In this document: positions 1 to 45,897 of the stretch, in pieces
Position numbering within the stretch: position 1 is the stretch's first letter
How the letters are laid out: each line of letters starts with the position of its first letter
From: Centroberyx gerrardi
Taxonomy: Eukaryota > Chordata > Actinopteri > Beryciformes > Berycidae
Length of the DNA stretch: 64,000 nucleotides
Reading direction: 5' to 3'
NCBI RefSeq assembly: GCF_048128805.1
Contig: NC_136004.1
Coordinates: forward strand, 15,953,812-16,017,811
Notes under the pieces: model-generated
What the model was told of the DNA's origin: nothing
The model's database searches: none
Seen by the model: only the letters and a program-made list of their open reading frames with translations
Program-made: the position numbers and the translations under genes

Positions 1-889
1 CTATGGTTCGAGGCAAACAGTCTGATTAAAGAGGTTGTACCAGCCTTGTATTGTCTTGCACCCCCATAGAACAACTAGCTGTGCTTTGTCAAGTGGTGGC
101 TTTGGTAACTATTGAACTAATTATCCATTTATCTAGTCCTGATTTTATTCTTCTTGCAGTGCTTATACTGTTAGAGAAAACTCTACAGACAGTACACAGG
201 TGTGATTAACTGTGATTGTGGGTGAATTGGTGATGCCAATACACTGCGTAATTGCTTGATATCTGGGTCTTGTGGTGAAATCTGTGTGGGAGAGAGTAAG
301 AAATATGTGTGCAGACTGTGCACTACAGGTGGATATGCAAAGTGATGAATTCCTGTCTAATTTGACTATCATGGGATCCAAATTCTGAAAAAAATCCAGA
401 AGCTTGCGGGCCCAGACAAGCTAAAATTGTATTTTTCTTTTGTGTATGTCTGAGAGACCTACACAAATGCACGATCCTTGAAGAATTAAACGCTTTTCTG
501 TGAATTTCGATCCATTGCTCCTCTCCAGCGCTGAAGTTAGTTTTGTTAGTGGCACTGGGTGTTGGCCTGTGAGCTGCGTGTGAGTGACCGCAGGTCTCTA
601 GCCCATTAACGGCAGTGTGTGATAATTTCAGGGTTATGTCTGGACTCTGTCCTACAGTAACCTCCTCAGAAAGCTAGAGGCTAATGCAGCACTACCTGCA
701 GCACTGGGTTAGGTGAGTGTGTCTGCACTGCTCCCATCTGGACAGAGAGGGACTTGCATGTTAGTTGGCCTAGATGTCCATCGCTTAGATTCTGTTGTAA
801 TGATTTTGTAAGAACGTAAGAAGACATGAACCAGTGTAGCTTAGGATAGGATCTAGCATCACCTTTCTGCTGCTTAGTATAAACTTACA

Positions 890-891
<2 letters not shown>

Positions 892-955
<64 letters not shown>

Positions 956-965
956 CATGTGTGTG
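892..965. repeat. GT microsatellite
   Basis: Nearly pure (GT) with single interruptions (TCTGT, GCATG). The long His/Thr ORF over it is an artefact. Confidence 0.97.
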
Positions 966-1983
966 GTGTTATTTGGACTGGTAGACCCTTTGTAGAAGTA
1001 GTATGTTTGTGTGCTCTGGAGGCCTACTTGGTCTGTAAACATTGATCTACACATCAGTTGTAGTTGTTGTTGTTTCCACTCCAAATGCTGAATAATCCCA
1101 TCAGAAACACAGGGTGGAAAGTGTTATCATCTCTGATTCTTTGGACAGATAATTCTAAATCTAAATGTACAACTTTTTGCCTAAATAGCATGTAGCTTAA
1201 ATTACCAAATAGTAAGTAATTTAAATCGGCAAGAGACTTTCCAACGTTGATGGATTCAGCCTATCACCAATCCCTGATTTATTTGTCTAATCGCCAAACC
1301 CTAGTGGGTGATTAAGTCAAATGTAGATTGTGTAACTTCATTTAACTTGGGTAAATTACTTTTGGAGGCGGGATGGCGGTGACATTTTCAGTACCAGTGT
1401 CATACTTTGTTCAAACTGAGTTGAAGTGGATGAGTTGGTGTCTAACCACTTTAAATTTGATTTAATCTGGGTCAAACAAGTCATGATGACAGCTTTTAAA
1501 CCTCTCTTATGAGCAACATTGCAAAGGCCAACAACCATCATTTGCATATCGTTAATATGAACTCCGGTTGTCATTGTTTAGGCGCAAAACACTTTTTGTG
1601 TGAGTCTGTGTGTGGGAGTGTTTGTGTCGGTGGAATAAGTCGTGCTAGATGGGGACAGAGCAGCTCTTGATGAATAATGCATGTTTTTTTTATCAGCCAT
1701 TCCACACAGCAGCAAAAATCAAGGGGGACACATAAACTCTTGCTGATACCGAGAGGACTGTTCCATTCAGTCCCGAAAGAGGGGTGATATGTGAAGGATA
1801 GGGGGAAGTCCCCACATATATTCTCTGAGTATTTCCACCCCTTCGTCTGGCTGGTTGTTGGCTCAGCCTGCACACTGTATTGACCCAGATCATGCTTTAC
1901 AGGTGAATTTCAGCAAATCAGAATAAGAAACGATAAGAAGAGAGACAGAGATATAGAAGAAAAGCAGAAGATCCAGACAAATG

Positions 1984-2035
1984 TTGCTCTCTCCCTCCCA
2001 CTGTCTATCTTTCACACTCTCTCCCTGTCTCTCTC

Positions 2036-2070
<35 letters not shown>

Positions 2071-2125
2071 GTTTCTCTCTCTCATCTGTTCTCTCTCTCT
2101 GTTTCTCTCTCTCTCTCATCTGTTC
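1984..2125. repeat. CT-rich imperfect repeat
   Basis: CTCTCTCTGTTTCTCTCT-type units repeat twice near 2060-2120. Confidence 0.9.
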
Positions 2126-4274
2126 TGTTATTTTCACAAGCTAGCCTGCTTCACTCACCCACCCAGTTGGCACTTTGCTGCTTTATTACACAAACAGCCC
2201 TGGACATAGACAGTGGCTGTCTCTAATACATGCGTGCACCCATTATTTCTCTCTCTCACACACACGCAGCGCCACGGTTCTTTGCTAACATCAATTATGG
2301 ATGCCGGACATAAAGATGGACAACAAGATGAAAAGGTTTCACATATCAGGGTGTGTGGTCCGTTGATATATGTACGCAGCAAGATGGAGTGTGTGTATGT
2401 GTGTGTGTCTGACTCTGTATGTGTGCCTGCGCGAGAACTGACTGAGAGCAGACCTGCTTCGCTCTGCCGAGGAACGGCAGGACTCTTGCGTTCGGCTCAG
2501 TCTCCGTCTCTGTCTCTCCTGATTCGCAGAGCAGCCAGTGCCTTCCTTTCCTCCGACTCCTCCGGACCAAATGACTGCTTAGCATTTTTCTTCCTCCCTT
2601 TCCCCTCTTATTTCTGCTTTCTTTTTCTTCACGGGCTGAGCTGAGCCTGTATGGCTTTTCTTCTCCACCTCCTCTTCTTCCCTTTTGTTCCTCAGTGAGG
2701 TGTGTCCAGGGAAACGGGAGTACTGGATTTAAACCTCTGTATTGTCAGAGTGTTGGGGGAGCGTCCGGGCCATGCTGGGGCCAGCGAGCCGTCAGGACTG
2801 CAGCAGTGCCCTGTTCTGCTTTGGCTGCTGGAATGGCCGAATGGTGGGCTTCTAGCACGTTGGCATGCTGCTAGCTCACACTCAGTCACTCACCAGTCTT
2901 CAATTAGTATGCTAGTGATGGGACATGAGTGATGGTTGTACATGACCCATCTTAGCCCTTTTCCATTTCATGCGTCAATGGATTTTTCATTTGCATGCTT
3001 GCTGTTGTTCACATTAGAAGCACTGGATGGACTAGCTTTAGCATTGTACTCTGCTGCATGCCACTCCTTGTCAGAAATCAGTCACTCTTTCAGAAATTGA
3101 ACTGAGGCTGTATGACTGTGCGCTGGACTAGCTAGAGCTAATTTCTTCAGCAATAATAATATCCTAGCCTACATAGTGGTTGTTATGGTCAGCAACCGTG
3201 CACAACCTCATTACCATCACAAAGCCAAAGCCATTTTATGTGTTGTGTTTGAGTGGGTGTTTAGTTTGCATGGCTGTGTGGACCAGGTGCATAAAGATGG
3301 CAGCCTCTGGGATTGTCATAAATATGTCCTCTCGTCCCATCAGTTCATTGCAGTTCCAGCGTTGCTTTGCTTCTTCGTCTCTGTCCAAACTAGCAACAAA
3401 TGATTTAATTAGCATGCATGCTAATAATCTTAATCTGATTAATGCAATACTGCGATTACAGCAATTGTTATGTAAATCAATTACTTAATTATCTTAAACA
3501 GTAAGAGTTAAAAGCAGTGTAAGCATGACTTGGTTAACACACTTCTGGTCAAACTATTATTTATTTAGCCATGTACACACCTTACATTCTGAATTCATTC
3601 AGTTTTTTAAAATGTGTATGTGTCAAAAAAAGGTCACAGGAGTAGATGATCTGGTGCAGTGTGTGTGTTTGTTTACACACTTGATGAGTAGTGGTGGCAG
3701 GAAAGAGTAGATTATGTTAACACTGAGGCTAATACAGCTTGAATCAAGGTGTCCTGTGAGCTCATCGGCAAAGAAAAAAATTGACAAAGTGAATGAGCAT
3801 GTTTTTTTTCATCAAGGCACAAATACTGGTCAGTTAGGGGTATGACACTTGAGTTCATTCATCATCTTCTACAAATCATGTCTGTTGTTTATTGAGCAGT
3901 AGTATCTACTTAAGAAAAGGAAGTATAATCTTTTTATTGTTTGTTGTTGGAGTATAAACTTAACTATGAATCTTCACACCTTAGCTGCAAACTTTAACAC
4001 AATTACCACACTCCTCTTCTTGTATTCAGAAAGATGTATACTATGGTCAATATGTATATCTTATCTACCAAATGTAAGGAATTTATACCCTGTCTGACAG
4101 GGAATTTGTCTGATAATAGTATTTTTACAGTGTGTTTTGTGATCATTTTTAGCTAGCTAGCTGAAGCTTGCAAAATCACGACTCTGCTATGGGACTGTAC
4201 AGAATCTCCACTCGTTTTATCCGACATCTCAAAATGGCCGTTGGCTGAATCTCAACATGTCACATTCTTAACTT

Positions 4275-4413
4275 AACCCGGCTTTACATGGATTTATTTG
4301 ATAATTGGTTATTTTGGGAAAACGCATTGCTTTGAACCATGTAAATGCTTTAATCTAATGATCTCTTTAATCTGATTATCACAGTAACAAAGTGTTGTGT
4401 GCATGTAAACACA
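4275..4413. repeat. Possible small MITE remnant in cert1 intron
   Basis: GGCTTTACATGG near the start and GCATGTAAACAC near the end form a weak inverted repeat, with ATGTAAATGC inside. The similarity to fish TTTACATG-ended elements is suggestive only. Confidence 0.3.
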
Positions 4414-4592
4414 CCCATTGTTGACACTTTTAGAAATTACAAAGGGGCAAGCTATGAAAAATAGATTAACATCAAACCAGGAAGATTTTTTATGTTTATG
4501 GACCTGGACCTTTACACTCCTACCCCTCAGCCCTCTGGCTATCCACCAGTTAGTGTACATGCTCTGTTGTGTCGTAAGATCCTCCACCAGAG

Positions 4593-4593
<1 letters not shown>

Positions 4594-4631
<38 letters not shown>
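4594..4631. repeat. GT microsatellite
   Basis: Pure (GT)18-19 in cert1 intron. Confidence 0.97.
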
Positions 4632-5683
4632 CTCCCGTGTCTGTCACCCGACTTCCTCCTCACTCTGCTCACTGTTACTCAATACTCAATTGTTGATCTC
4701 AGAAATTACTCTGCGCGCTAACTAAGCTAAGTGGAATAGCCCGTGTTTTAGTGTATATTTTATAATTAGGAGGGAGCTTAGAGGCCAGGGCCAGGACCAG
4801 CACTGAGTAAGTTTAGACTGAATAACACGTACTACAAACATGTTAGGGTCCTCATTCACAGTTAAAAGAATGCCAGACTATTGCCCCTGCTACTTGTTTC
4901 ACATGAATCTTTCCAGTGTTTGAATAAGGAGTCTGGAGCTCAGATGTTGCGTCATGAATTTACTGTCTCTCTGACGCAATGACATGATTGCTAACAGTTG
5001 GAAGTGGAAAAAACAGGAATAACTTGCTTTGTTTGTGTGTGTGTGTGTGGATGGGTGGGTGTGAGTGCACATACACACATCTGTAGTTCTGTGAGTTGGC
5101 AGTCTCGAGCGTTGCACAGTCGTAAGTTGGCCTTTTAAAGGAACAAATGAAGTCCTCGCCACTCCCTAGTGCCTGGCTGGTCGTAGATCTGTTTTATAAT
5201 GCCAAGGGAGACGGCACACTGCATGTCCTATTAGGCCCATGTGTGCCTTCATAAAGTCACAATCAAGCCTAGATCTGTTCACTTATGGATGCAGTGTGAT
5301 TTATTTCCACTGCGCCCCATGTACCCTAGTGACGGGCCTACTTGCTGGGTTGATGTATTTGCCTATTCGTCAGTCCCAGTCCCTCTCTACAGGCTGTTTG
5401 TCTGTCTAGGTTTTGGTGCTACTCTGATTTAGTTTGGCCTAACTGCTAGAAATGATTCCCCTCTCTCTGTCTCTCTCACTGGTTTTTATGAGATACAGAA
5501 TTAGTAATTATATTGCTGACTGCTTGGTGTATTTTTCTCCTCTCACACTTCCCCCATCATCTATCACCTCCTCTCTCCTCCCTCCTTCCTGCTCCTTTCC
5601 TCATGTATCTTCTCTTTCCCCGTTACTTTTTTCCACCATCATCTTTCACTATTTCTCCCTCCATCTGCGTCACTTTACACACT

Positions 5684-5687
<4 letters not shown>

Positions 5688-5782
<95 letters not shown>

Positions 5783-5807
5783 TCTCTCTCTTCCCCCCCC
5801 CCCCCCC
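5688..5807. repeat. CT tract plus C15 run just upstream of a cert1 exon
   Basis: (CT)44 with one interruption, then C15 at 5793-5807, 33 nt before the acceptor of the SR-motif exon, so it also serves as part of the pyrimidine tract. Confidence 0.97.
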
Positions 5808-5840
5808 TCCCCCTCCTTCCATCCCTCTCTCTGTGTGCAG

Positions 5841-14997
<9,157 letters not shown>

Positions 14998-17050
14998 ACA
15001 TAAAGAGGTAACCAACAATGCCAACACATCCTCTTTTACAACTTCACAAGCAACTAACCTCCCAAGTCTATTGCATCCTCTGTTGCATGGTAGGTAGATA
15101 GGTACTGAAAGGCTGAAACATTCAATGCACTGTTAATGGACAATAAAATCCTTGGCTGTTGCTTTATCTGTCACATGGAGCTGTAAAAACAGTTAGCATA
15201 TGGGCTTTTAAAGTCTTTTAAATTTTTGTTTTCTTAATGTTAGTGATATTAACTTTTTATCATCCCTCTTCTTGTTTCAAGTGTGTGGAGGGCGGAGATT
15301 GCCCTTTGGAGAGACTACTTTTCTCAACATTGAACAGGCTCTCATTGACTACATGACCCATTCACCTGTCAATTAGAATGCGTATTCAGACTACATTACC
15401 CAGGATACCATGCCATCCAGGATGTCCCCGAGGACACTGATGTATAGAAAAGACTGGCTTACGTCTTTAACCCATCAGTAGTTGTCATCCCAGCCACATT
15501 AATGACTTTAACATCATCTGCTGGCCATGGATATACATTTGTATGTAAATTCAAGGATTTCTTAAGTGGTTTTTGAATCGTTGTTACCAATTATTTGCTT
15601 TTTTTTGTAAATTGTTTTGTACATTTCTTATGATTACATACTTCTTGACTTGGGTTTGCTTTAATCACTAGTATCACAGCTTCTTGTCTTGCTGCTAAAG
15701 TTGCTACCATGAGAGAGGAAAACAGATCATACTGACAGGGAAAGCAGTGATGAGGTGTGGTACAGTATCTCCTCTTTCTTGCCTTCTCCTGTCCCTCTAG
15801 TGATGACTCCCTTTGTAGTTTGATGGAGGGCAGAGCCTAAAGCTTTGAACATGTTTTTCTCGGAAATCTTTATATTTCTAGATTGTTATAAAGTAACTTT
15901 CAGAGAGCACTATGGACACAACGTATTGTACAGAGAAGAACAGAATAGGTTTTGAGTTTGAGTTTGCCAGTGTGAGAAATGTGCTTGAATTTGATGACAA
16001 TAACGGGCGTAGGAAATTAGCGGGCGATAAATAGCAGTCGATAAGTCTAATTTACTCGTTGGGCGATATTTTTGACAGTTGAATTGAACATCGATAATTG
16101 GATATCTGTGTGATGTAGGTGATTGTGGTCTATAGACGCTAAGTTGTGGTCCTTTGTTAGCGTGTACCTGTCTGTTCCCCCCATGTGTCACATGGTCTTT
16201 GACAGACATTTTCAATCGACCGACCATAGCGTCTGATACAAGGTTAACCTATCTTTCATTGAGAGATCGGTGGGTGAATTTTCTATGCCCCAGGTTCTCT
16301 TTTTTTCCCCCATGTTAGCCCCTGATGAAGCAGTGAGGAACTGTTCTGTCCAAATCAGGAGTGTAAGTTTTGTAAATTAAATGCCTCACTACAGTGTGTG
16401 CCCAGGGCTAGCACGAGTCCTGCTGCTGCTTTTCAGGATAAGGCAAACAGATGTTGATTGGGATATCATCTACACCCCCACGCCCTCAGTCATACTGTAA
16501 CATTACATTTCACATGCCGTACAGTACAAAGCAGTGCCCTCCCTGCCCTTTGACTGATAAATCGCCCCCCAAAAATGCCTTAGACACCGGGATGGACCCT
16601 AAAAATCCTGGCCATCTCTACTGTACAGCCACCAGATGTGCATTTATCAACAGACACTGAAATGAAGTGGGGGTAAGGGTCAGCATTTCACATCATCTTA
16701 CCTCAAGATTTTTATTTACTCTAGATTGTGTTTTCTGTCATCTAAAGTTGGGAGTTTTGCAATCAGTAGATGTGTATGGTTGAGAATCCTCCAATCAGAT
16801 TCTTAGTCTAAGGGGTCAGAGGTTAGAAAGGATCTGGATAATTGTTTTGCTGATGATTTAGAAGAGAGAAGATCTATAAGCAACATCAGCTGAAGAATGC
16901 ATTTAGCGTTTTTAATTTTGATATTTTGTCAAGGAATCTACACACTTTGTATATTTCTAAGTTGTACATCAGAAGTGTTATTATTTGCACTAAATGTAAT
17001 GCAATTTGACAATGTTCTGTAAATTAAAATTGTTACACAACAGAAAGGAG
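14998..17050 (+). other. cert1: cert1 3' UTR (approximate)
   Basis: About 2 kb of non-coding DNA follows the stop. A proximal AATAAA lies at 15142-15147. A distal ATTAAA lies at 17023-17028, followed by GT-rich DNA at 17052-17065, the likely main cleavage region. A possible 3' UTR intron (GGTAAC at 15007, CAAG near 15281) is not excluded. No other gene seen. Confidence 0.6.
17023..17028 (+). terminator. Poly(A) signal ATTAAA, cert1 distal
   Basis: ATTAAA in an AT-rich 3' UTR end, with GT-rich sequence about 25-40 nt downstream. It lies about 215 nt from the oppositely oriented pip5k1b signal. Confidence 0.55.
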
Positions 17051-17239
17051 CACGGTGTACTTTCTTAGAGCGACGCCACCCTGAAACTGTGGGTCATTTC
17101 TGTATTCAAGACTGACAAATTAGCAAACTAGCACTGATATGCAGCTTGATAAAACTCTCGATTCTTGGGATTACTCATAAAGAGATGGTACAGTTCAACA
17201 CCTTTAGTATGACTAAGCAAAGACAGACACTGAATTTCA

Positions 17240-18671
17240 GCAGTTTATTTATAGGAGTCTCTATATATAAATACACATTGTCTTTACATTCAGCGATTAA
17301 AATATTTTTTTTCAGCAAATGGTAAAGTTATTGAGATTTATATAATAAATTATGGTCTCAACTGACACAGGTGTGATCTTGGAATTCAACAATACAAGTT
17401 TGGATGTGGTCTTGATGAAGAGCTATCAGACAGCTTCAAAGTGTCCAAGTCGGGTCTCATAACTTCTTCAAGAGGACACGCTTATTCAGTATCAAAGGAT
17501 ATCCTGAGTAAAAGCATCTTCAGTCATGACACAAACCTCACGAAACTAGTAGCTCCACATCAAAATGATCTACAATAGTCCTTCATTGTCTCTGTGTACA
17601 TGTACTAGCAATGACTTACAGAGGTGTGCATATGTAAAAAAAAAAAAAAAATGTGCATATTCACTCATCCAAATCTGTGCTTACGTCAGGTAGCCCACCC
17701 ACCTAAAAACCAAACGTCCTCAGAGAAAAATATTTCTTACAGTAATCATAACCAACATCGAAAGTGCCGTTTTATCAAGAGCGAGTGCGTCGTCCTTCTG
17801 CTCTCTGCTTCATCCGTGATCCAGTAACTCGGGCTTTCGTCTCTCACTGCACTTTTACAGCAGCTCCTCTGCCAGTGCGTCTGAAGTTTCGGGTTCCTCT
17901 CAGAGCAGCGCAGACAGCCGGCCGCAGCCAGGGTGAGGCGGCCACCTTCACCGCGTCACAGTCTGCCTTCGGCCTCGGTGACTTGTGAAACCATCAAAGA
18001 GTCTGTTCACTGAATCAGTCCGTTCATATGAATCTCTCCTCGTCCTCGTCCGCGCCCGGCTGCGGCTACAAGCTGGCTCGCGTCCGCTCCCGTGACGCCG
18101 TCCCGTCCTGCGTCATCGGGGACCGGGGTGCCACCGTAAATTCACTGTAAACATTTTTCATCCAACCAGCAACTAAAAAGCAGCTGCAAATTTTGAAATC
18201 ATCAGTCATTTCTTTCTGGTCAGCAGAAAGAAACGTTTAAAAGAAATGTATGCTGCGTATCTATTTTCTCTTCATATATACTTTATTCTAAATGTTTATA
18301 TCTTTGTGTAGGCCATGAAAATAGTATGCTCTACATATATAAAACTTAATGGCACTGCGCTGACACATGCTCTAAGAAGCGGCACTCAATTCAGCCTAAT
18401 GTTCATCACATTATTACAGTACGATGGAATGTCGTGATTCCTGCGGATGTCCATCGCTGTGATTCTGTTGGTGTCTTCTTTTTTAGTCCATCACCCAGTG
18501 GAGCCTCTCGGTCCTTTTTATGTTTTGGCAATACAAGTGGCAAAGTGGATCTAGCAGCGCTGGAAGTGGAGTCAAAAGGCCAGTGCGGCCTGTCCAGTGG
18601 AGTGCGGCGATTGTCTGATGATTGGCAGGAGTAAAACGCAGGAGGAAATGAAGGTCGTAAAGCTGCTCTTT

Positions 18672-18674
<3 letters not shown>
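17240..18674 (-). other. pip5k1b: pip5k1b terminal exon: stop codon plus 3' UTR
   Basis: The previous exon ends exactly after TAC TTG with donor GTGAGT. The next good acceptor (CTTCTGCCCTGCAG) is followed at once by TGA (18674-18672), so the coding sequence ends DVYL-stop as in human. The exon then runs as 3' UTR to an AATAAA (reverse complement of 17244-17249). A second acceptor-like site near 18145 (TTTACAG) is also followed by TGA. A CpG-rich block occupies 17.77-18.14 kb. Confidence 0.7.
17244..17249 (-). terminator. Poly(A) signal AATAAA, pip5k1b
   Basis: TTTATT on the + strand reads AATAAA on the - strand at the end of the inferred pip5k1b 3' UTR. The two convergent genes therefore end within roughly 200 nt of each other. 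Confidence 0.5.
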
Positions 18675-42110
<23,436 letters not shown>

Positions 42111-43454
42111 CTGACGGAGGGACAAAGTAATGGAATAAAGACCAAAATTACTATGATAAAGTCAAAGATTATGAGTAGTTGCATTGAGACAGTGTTTTCC
42201 CAATATGAACACAACTACACCTTGTTTCTTTAACTTTCATTAATCTCCCCTCTGCAATAACCCAAGCCCTAACACCAGTTCTATAAAGAACTTTACCATG
42301 TGCAACAACACTAAGCTGCGGGTCAGTCTGTGCATCTGGTCTCATCTGCTATCATTAAACACCAAAGTAATTCTTGGGAAATTCCAAATAACTACCAGCT
42401 TGAATTTGATTTGTGCAAAAACGCATAATCACAAAGTCTGCATCACAGCCTTATCGTTATAAGAGGAATGCAGTTCGATTCATAGAAACCACAGAGTCCT
42501 TTTTGTCTCTGGTCTCAACGTATTAACCATGCGCAACTGTGGAATATGCATTTTTCTTGCTAATATCTGTCACGGTCATGTGTGGTATGTACTGGATAGT
42601 GACGGGAAACGTGAAGACGACTTCAGTGATATTGCAAAACTTTGTGTGGTCGTGCACAGCTGTCAGTTATTAATCGCAAAACTTAGAATTACTATTTCCA
42701 TTACGAATATGGTGACCGCAATGCCCAAACAGATTATATGATTGGTTAAGAAGAAAAGAGCTTAAACTTGCCTTGCTTAATGAAAAGCTGTGCCAGAACA
42801 ACAGAGATCAGGGCCTCATCGCTTGGTCATCAGGTTGATTAAACATCAGGAGGTCGGGATCAGTCGGGGGACTTCTGGAAGACAACAGACACAGAAAGTT
42901 ACACAGGGAAGGAACGGGACAAAAAAAGTGCGTGGGGCTGCTCAGAAGCTCCGGTGTGACGAGTTGAAAACGTAGGCGAAAATGTCCACCGGTAATGATG
43001 CCTTAATTAACTGAGATACGCTTGTGTGTTTTCATTTTGAGGCCACTTTAATTCCATCTCTCTCCTGTTAATCTCCGCCTGATAGGAAAGGCAATTTGGT
43101 CTATTTCTAAACCCTCACTGATGAATTGGCTTGCAGCAAGAGATCTCGGCTTTGACAGCTACTCATGACTCATGGAATGTGTGTGTGCGTGTGTTAGAGT
43201 GCACGTGTGTGTATGTTGCACATTCCCACCCGCCGTGTGTATGTAACCATCCCACCTCTCCTTATTAGAGTCTTGTTTTGGAGAAACAATCCCCTCCTGA
43301 CTGTCACTTCAGCGCTTCACAAATCACCCTGTGCAGACGTTACAAGCTCACTGCTTAAACTTACTTGAACCTTCCTCCTCCTCCTCCTCCTCTCCCTCCT
43401 CATTTCTCACTTCTCTCCAGCACTCTTCTTTCTCTGTATTGTAGAGCTCTGTTC

Positions 43455-43458
<4 letters not shown>

Positions 43459-43486
<28 letters not shown>
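43459..43486. repeat. GT microsatellite
   Basis: Pure (GT)14, with a CT-rich tract at 43.69-43.75 kb nearby. Confidence 0.93.
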
Positions 43487-43487
<1 letters not shown>

Positions 43488-43693
43488 ATAAATGACACCT
43501 CATAAAGCACACAGGAAGGCTGCAGGTCCTCAGAGTGTGTGTGAATGAGGTGTAATGGGCCCAAAGCCCCGGGGCTGAAAGTGACCTGCTGTTGCCGCTC
43601 AGCTCACACACAACCAAGTCCTTATGGAGCCACAAAAACACCAGTCTGTCTCTCCCTGCCTCTCCTGCGCTCCACCAATCTTACCGCACTACT

Positions 43694-43734
<41 letters not shown>

Positions 43735-45209
43735 CCTCTCCTTATCTCTCTCCCCCCCTCTTGTTTTCTCCTGCTCTCTCCCCGTTTCTCTCCATGTTGC
43801 TGCAGATAAAATATGAGTGACACGGTGTGTGAGCGAGAATGCAAGAGAGACAGAGACAGAGAGAGGGAGAGAGAGAGAGAAAAGCAGGGACACAGAGGGT
43901 GAGTAAGGAGTTGAGGCTTAAGAGAAATACTGGCAAAATTTGGAGTTAGTGTGGTAAGCTGTGGCGAGCCTGCAGCAGCCCCACCACCTGCATATAAATG
44001 CACCTGCAAGCCTCAGAGCCTTGAGTATTACACAACGACTTCCTGCTTGCAGCTCCATGTCCTCCTCCAGGAGCCAATCATCAGCTCCGTGTCCAGCGAG
44101 TCTAGAGTCGCTGCTATGTTCATGATAACGTTCACAATCCAATCAGGATCTATTGTACTGAGTCCACACACCTGCCTCTCAAGTGAAGGAAAGTCATCAC
44201 TGCGCGACGGCACGTGTCGAGACAAAGAGCTAAATTTAGAGTGATGGCGTCAGCGACCTGTTGCCAATGGTGGGTAGCTGTGAGAAAGTCTCAAGCACTT
44301 TGATTTAGAACGTCGACCTATCAGCTACAGCCAGGAAACTACATTATAATACTGTATGTTCTAAGAGAGAGCTAAATTATTCATGGATTATCAGATGGGC
44401 AGTGAGCTAAAAGCACCAAACATGTCGAAGCCATGTAACAGTAACCTTCTAAACCACAAATGCATCTTTAGATGGATACATGCACACACACACACACACT
44501 GAGACAGACATTAAAAGAATGTAGCAGACACCAAGCTCTTATCTCCCGACTGAGTCCTTATCTGCGCACATGCTCTTCAGTTGCTATAAACACAGAGACA
44601 ACAGCAATACAAATGCTGTTTGACTGAAAGCACATCTCCCTGCATACAAGGGCTTAAAGCAGAAGCTGCAGCTATTTGTCTTTTTTGTTTGCCTGTATGC
44701 ATTATTTATACCTTCTCTATCACCTTCAACAGAATATCCAGTCTTTAGTGTTTCCCTCTAAGGGAGTAAAACAAGCACAGAACATGCTCATGCAATACTT
44801 GTTGACTCACCCGGAATGAAAATATTATGGTTACGGCATAATAACTATGAATAACTAATACAGAGCCGCCACGGTTTTTAGCCAGGATTGTCATAACAAA
44901 ACAAGAGTAGAGTTTCATTTAGTAACAAATGAATCTTTGCTGATTACACTGAACTATCCTGTTGTCAACCATGAGCTATTTCATCAGAAATTAATCTGAA
45001 TGCTTTTCTTCTCAACTGAGTAATGAAGTGTTTATCCACCTGAGCCATTACACTGTAGACTGGCTGTGTGCTCTGAACCTGAGGAATGTTAATAAGCCTG
45101 GAAGGCCTGTCTGGCTCTCTGCTCAGCTCCGGTCTGAGTGTCAATTGTGAAGGGGATTGTTTAGGGCTGGTCCCTCTCTCTCTCTATCTCTCTCTCTCTC
45201 TCTCTTTTT

Positions 45210-45242
<33 letters not shown>

Positions 45243-45356
45243 GTCTCTTTCTCACCTGACCCCACAACCCAGCCGGTGCTCCAACAGACCGTTTCCAGAA
45301 CAATCCATGAGAGGCCCACAGCTGCAGGACTGTTGTTCACCTCTCAACAAAGAGAG

Positions 45357-45436
45357 GCAGACAGACAGACAGACAGACTGGTGGATGGATGGATGGATGG
45401 ATGGATGGATGGATAGATGGATGGATGGATGGATAG
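45357..45436. repeat. GACA then GGAT tetranucleotide repeats
   Basis: (GACA) about 5 units, then (GGAT) about 12 units with ATAG interruptions. Confidence 0.95.
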
Positions 45437-45843
45437 ACAGATGGCCCTCGTTCATACGTGACACTCATCCTAATCAGTCCCTTGTCTTATCACTGTTAAG
45501 CACACTCATACCAAATGCCACTAGCACAAGAGGATGGCATAACAAGGGAAAAATGAAAACACTTGTACACAGGTACACACATAAAAAATGAAACCTGTAA
45601 TTTATTTAGAAAGAGACCTTTCACTTTTTGCAGAATTACATTACTAGGTGCTACAAATTCTAACATGCATCTTGTCAAGCCAATAACTCTGAATGATAGA
45701 TGGAGCAGATAGGGGATGTGCTGTGGTCTGGATGAGAACCAAATGGGCAAAATGATACAACCGATCAATAATACGACGTGGATCTGGACAACAACCGCAC
45801 AGAACCAGCCTAGCAATGACCTAAATGTAAATAATATCATTTA

Positions 45844-45846
<3 letters not shown>

Positions 45847-45895
<49 letters not shown>
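45847..45895. repeat. GT microsatellite
   Basis: Pure (GT)24. Confidence 0.97.

Positions 45896-45897
<2 letters not shown>

Larger units (their letters stand above)
1..5840 (+). other. cert1 intron upstream of the first visible exon
   Basis: I find no PH-domain or other CERT coding sequence here. It holds a GT microsatellite, CT-rich tracts, and a 4.27-4.41 kb stretch with weakly matching ends. The 140-residue and shorter ORFs are low-complexity CT/CA translations. The region is treated as intron because the 5841 exon is internal to CERT. Confidence 0.7.

Noticed and set aside
892..1000. CRISPR-like or satellite array
   Set aside because: Simple dinucleotide repeat in an animal genome; no spacer structure anywhere in the window.
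2771..2854. Short ATG ORF in the first cert1 intron (MLGPASRQDCSS...)
   Set aside because: It stops after 27 codons, with no splice donor in frame and no family resemblance.
44010..44225. Minus-strand ORFs around 44.0-44.2 kb
   Set aside because: They overlap each other in different frames, with no motif, no codon signature and no splice context.
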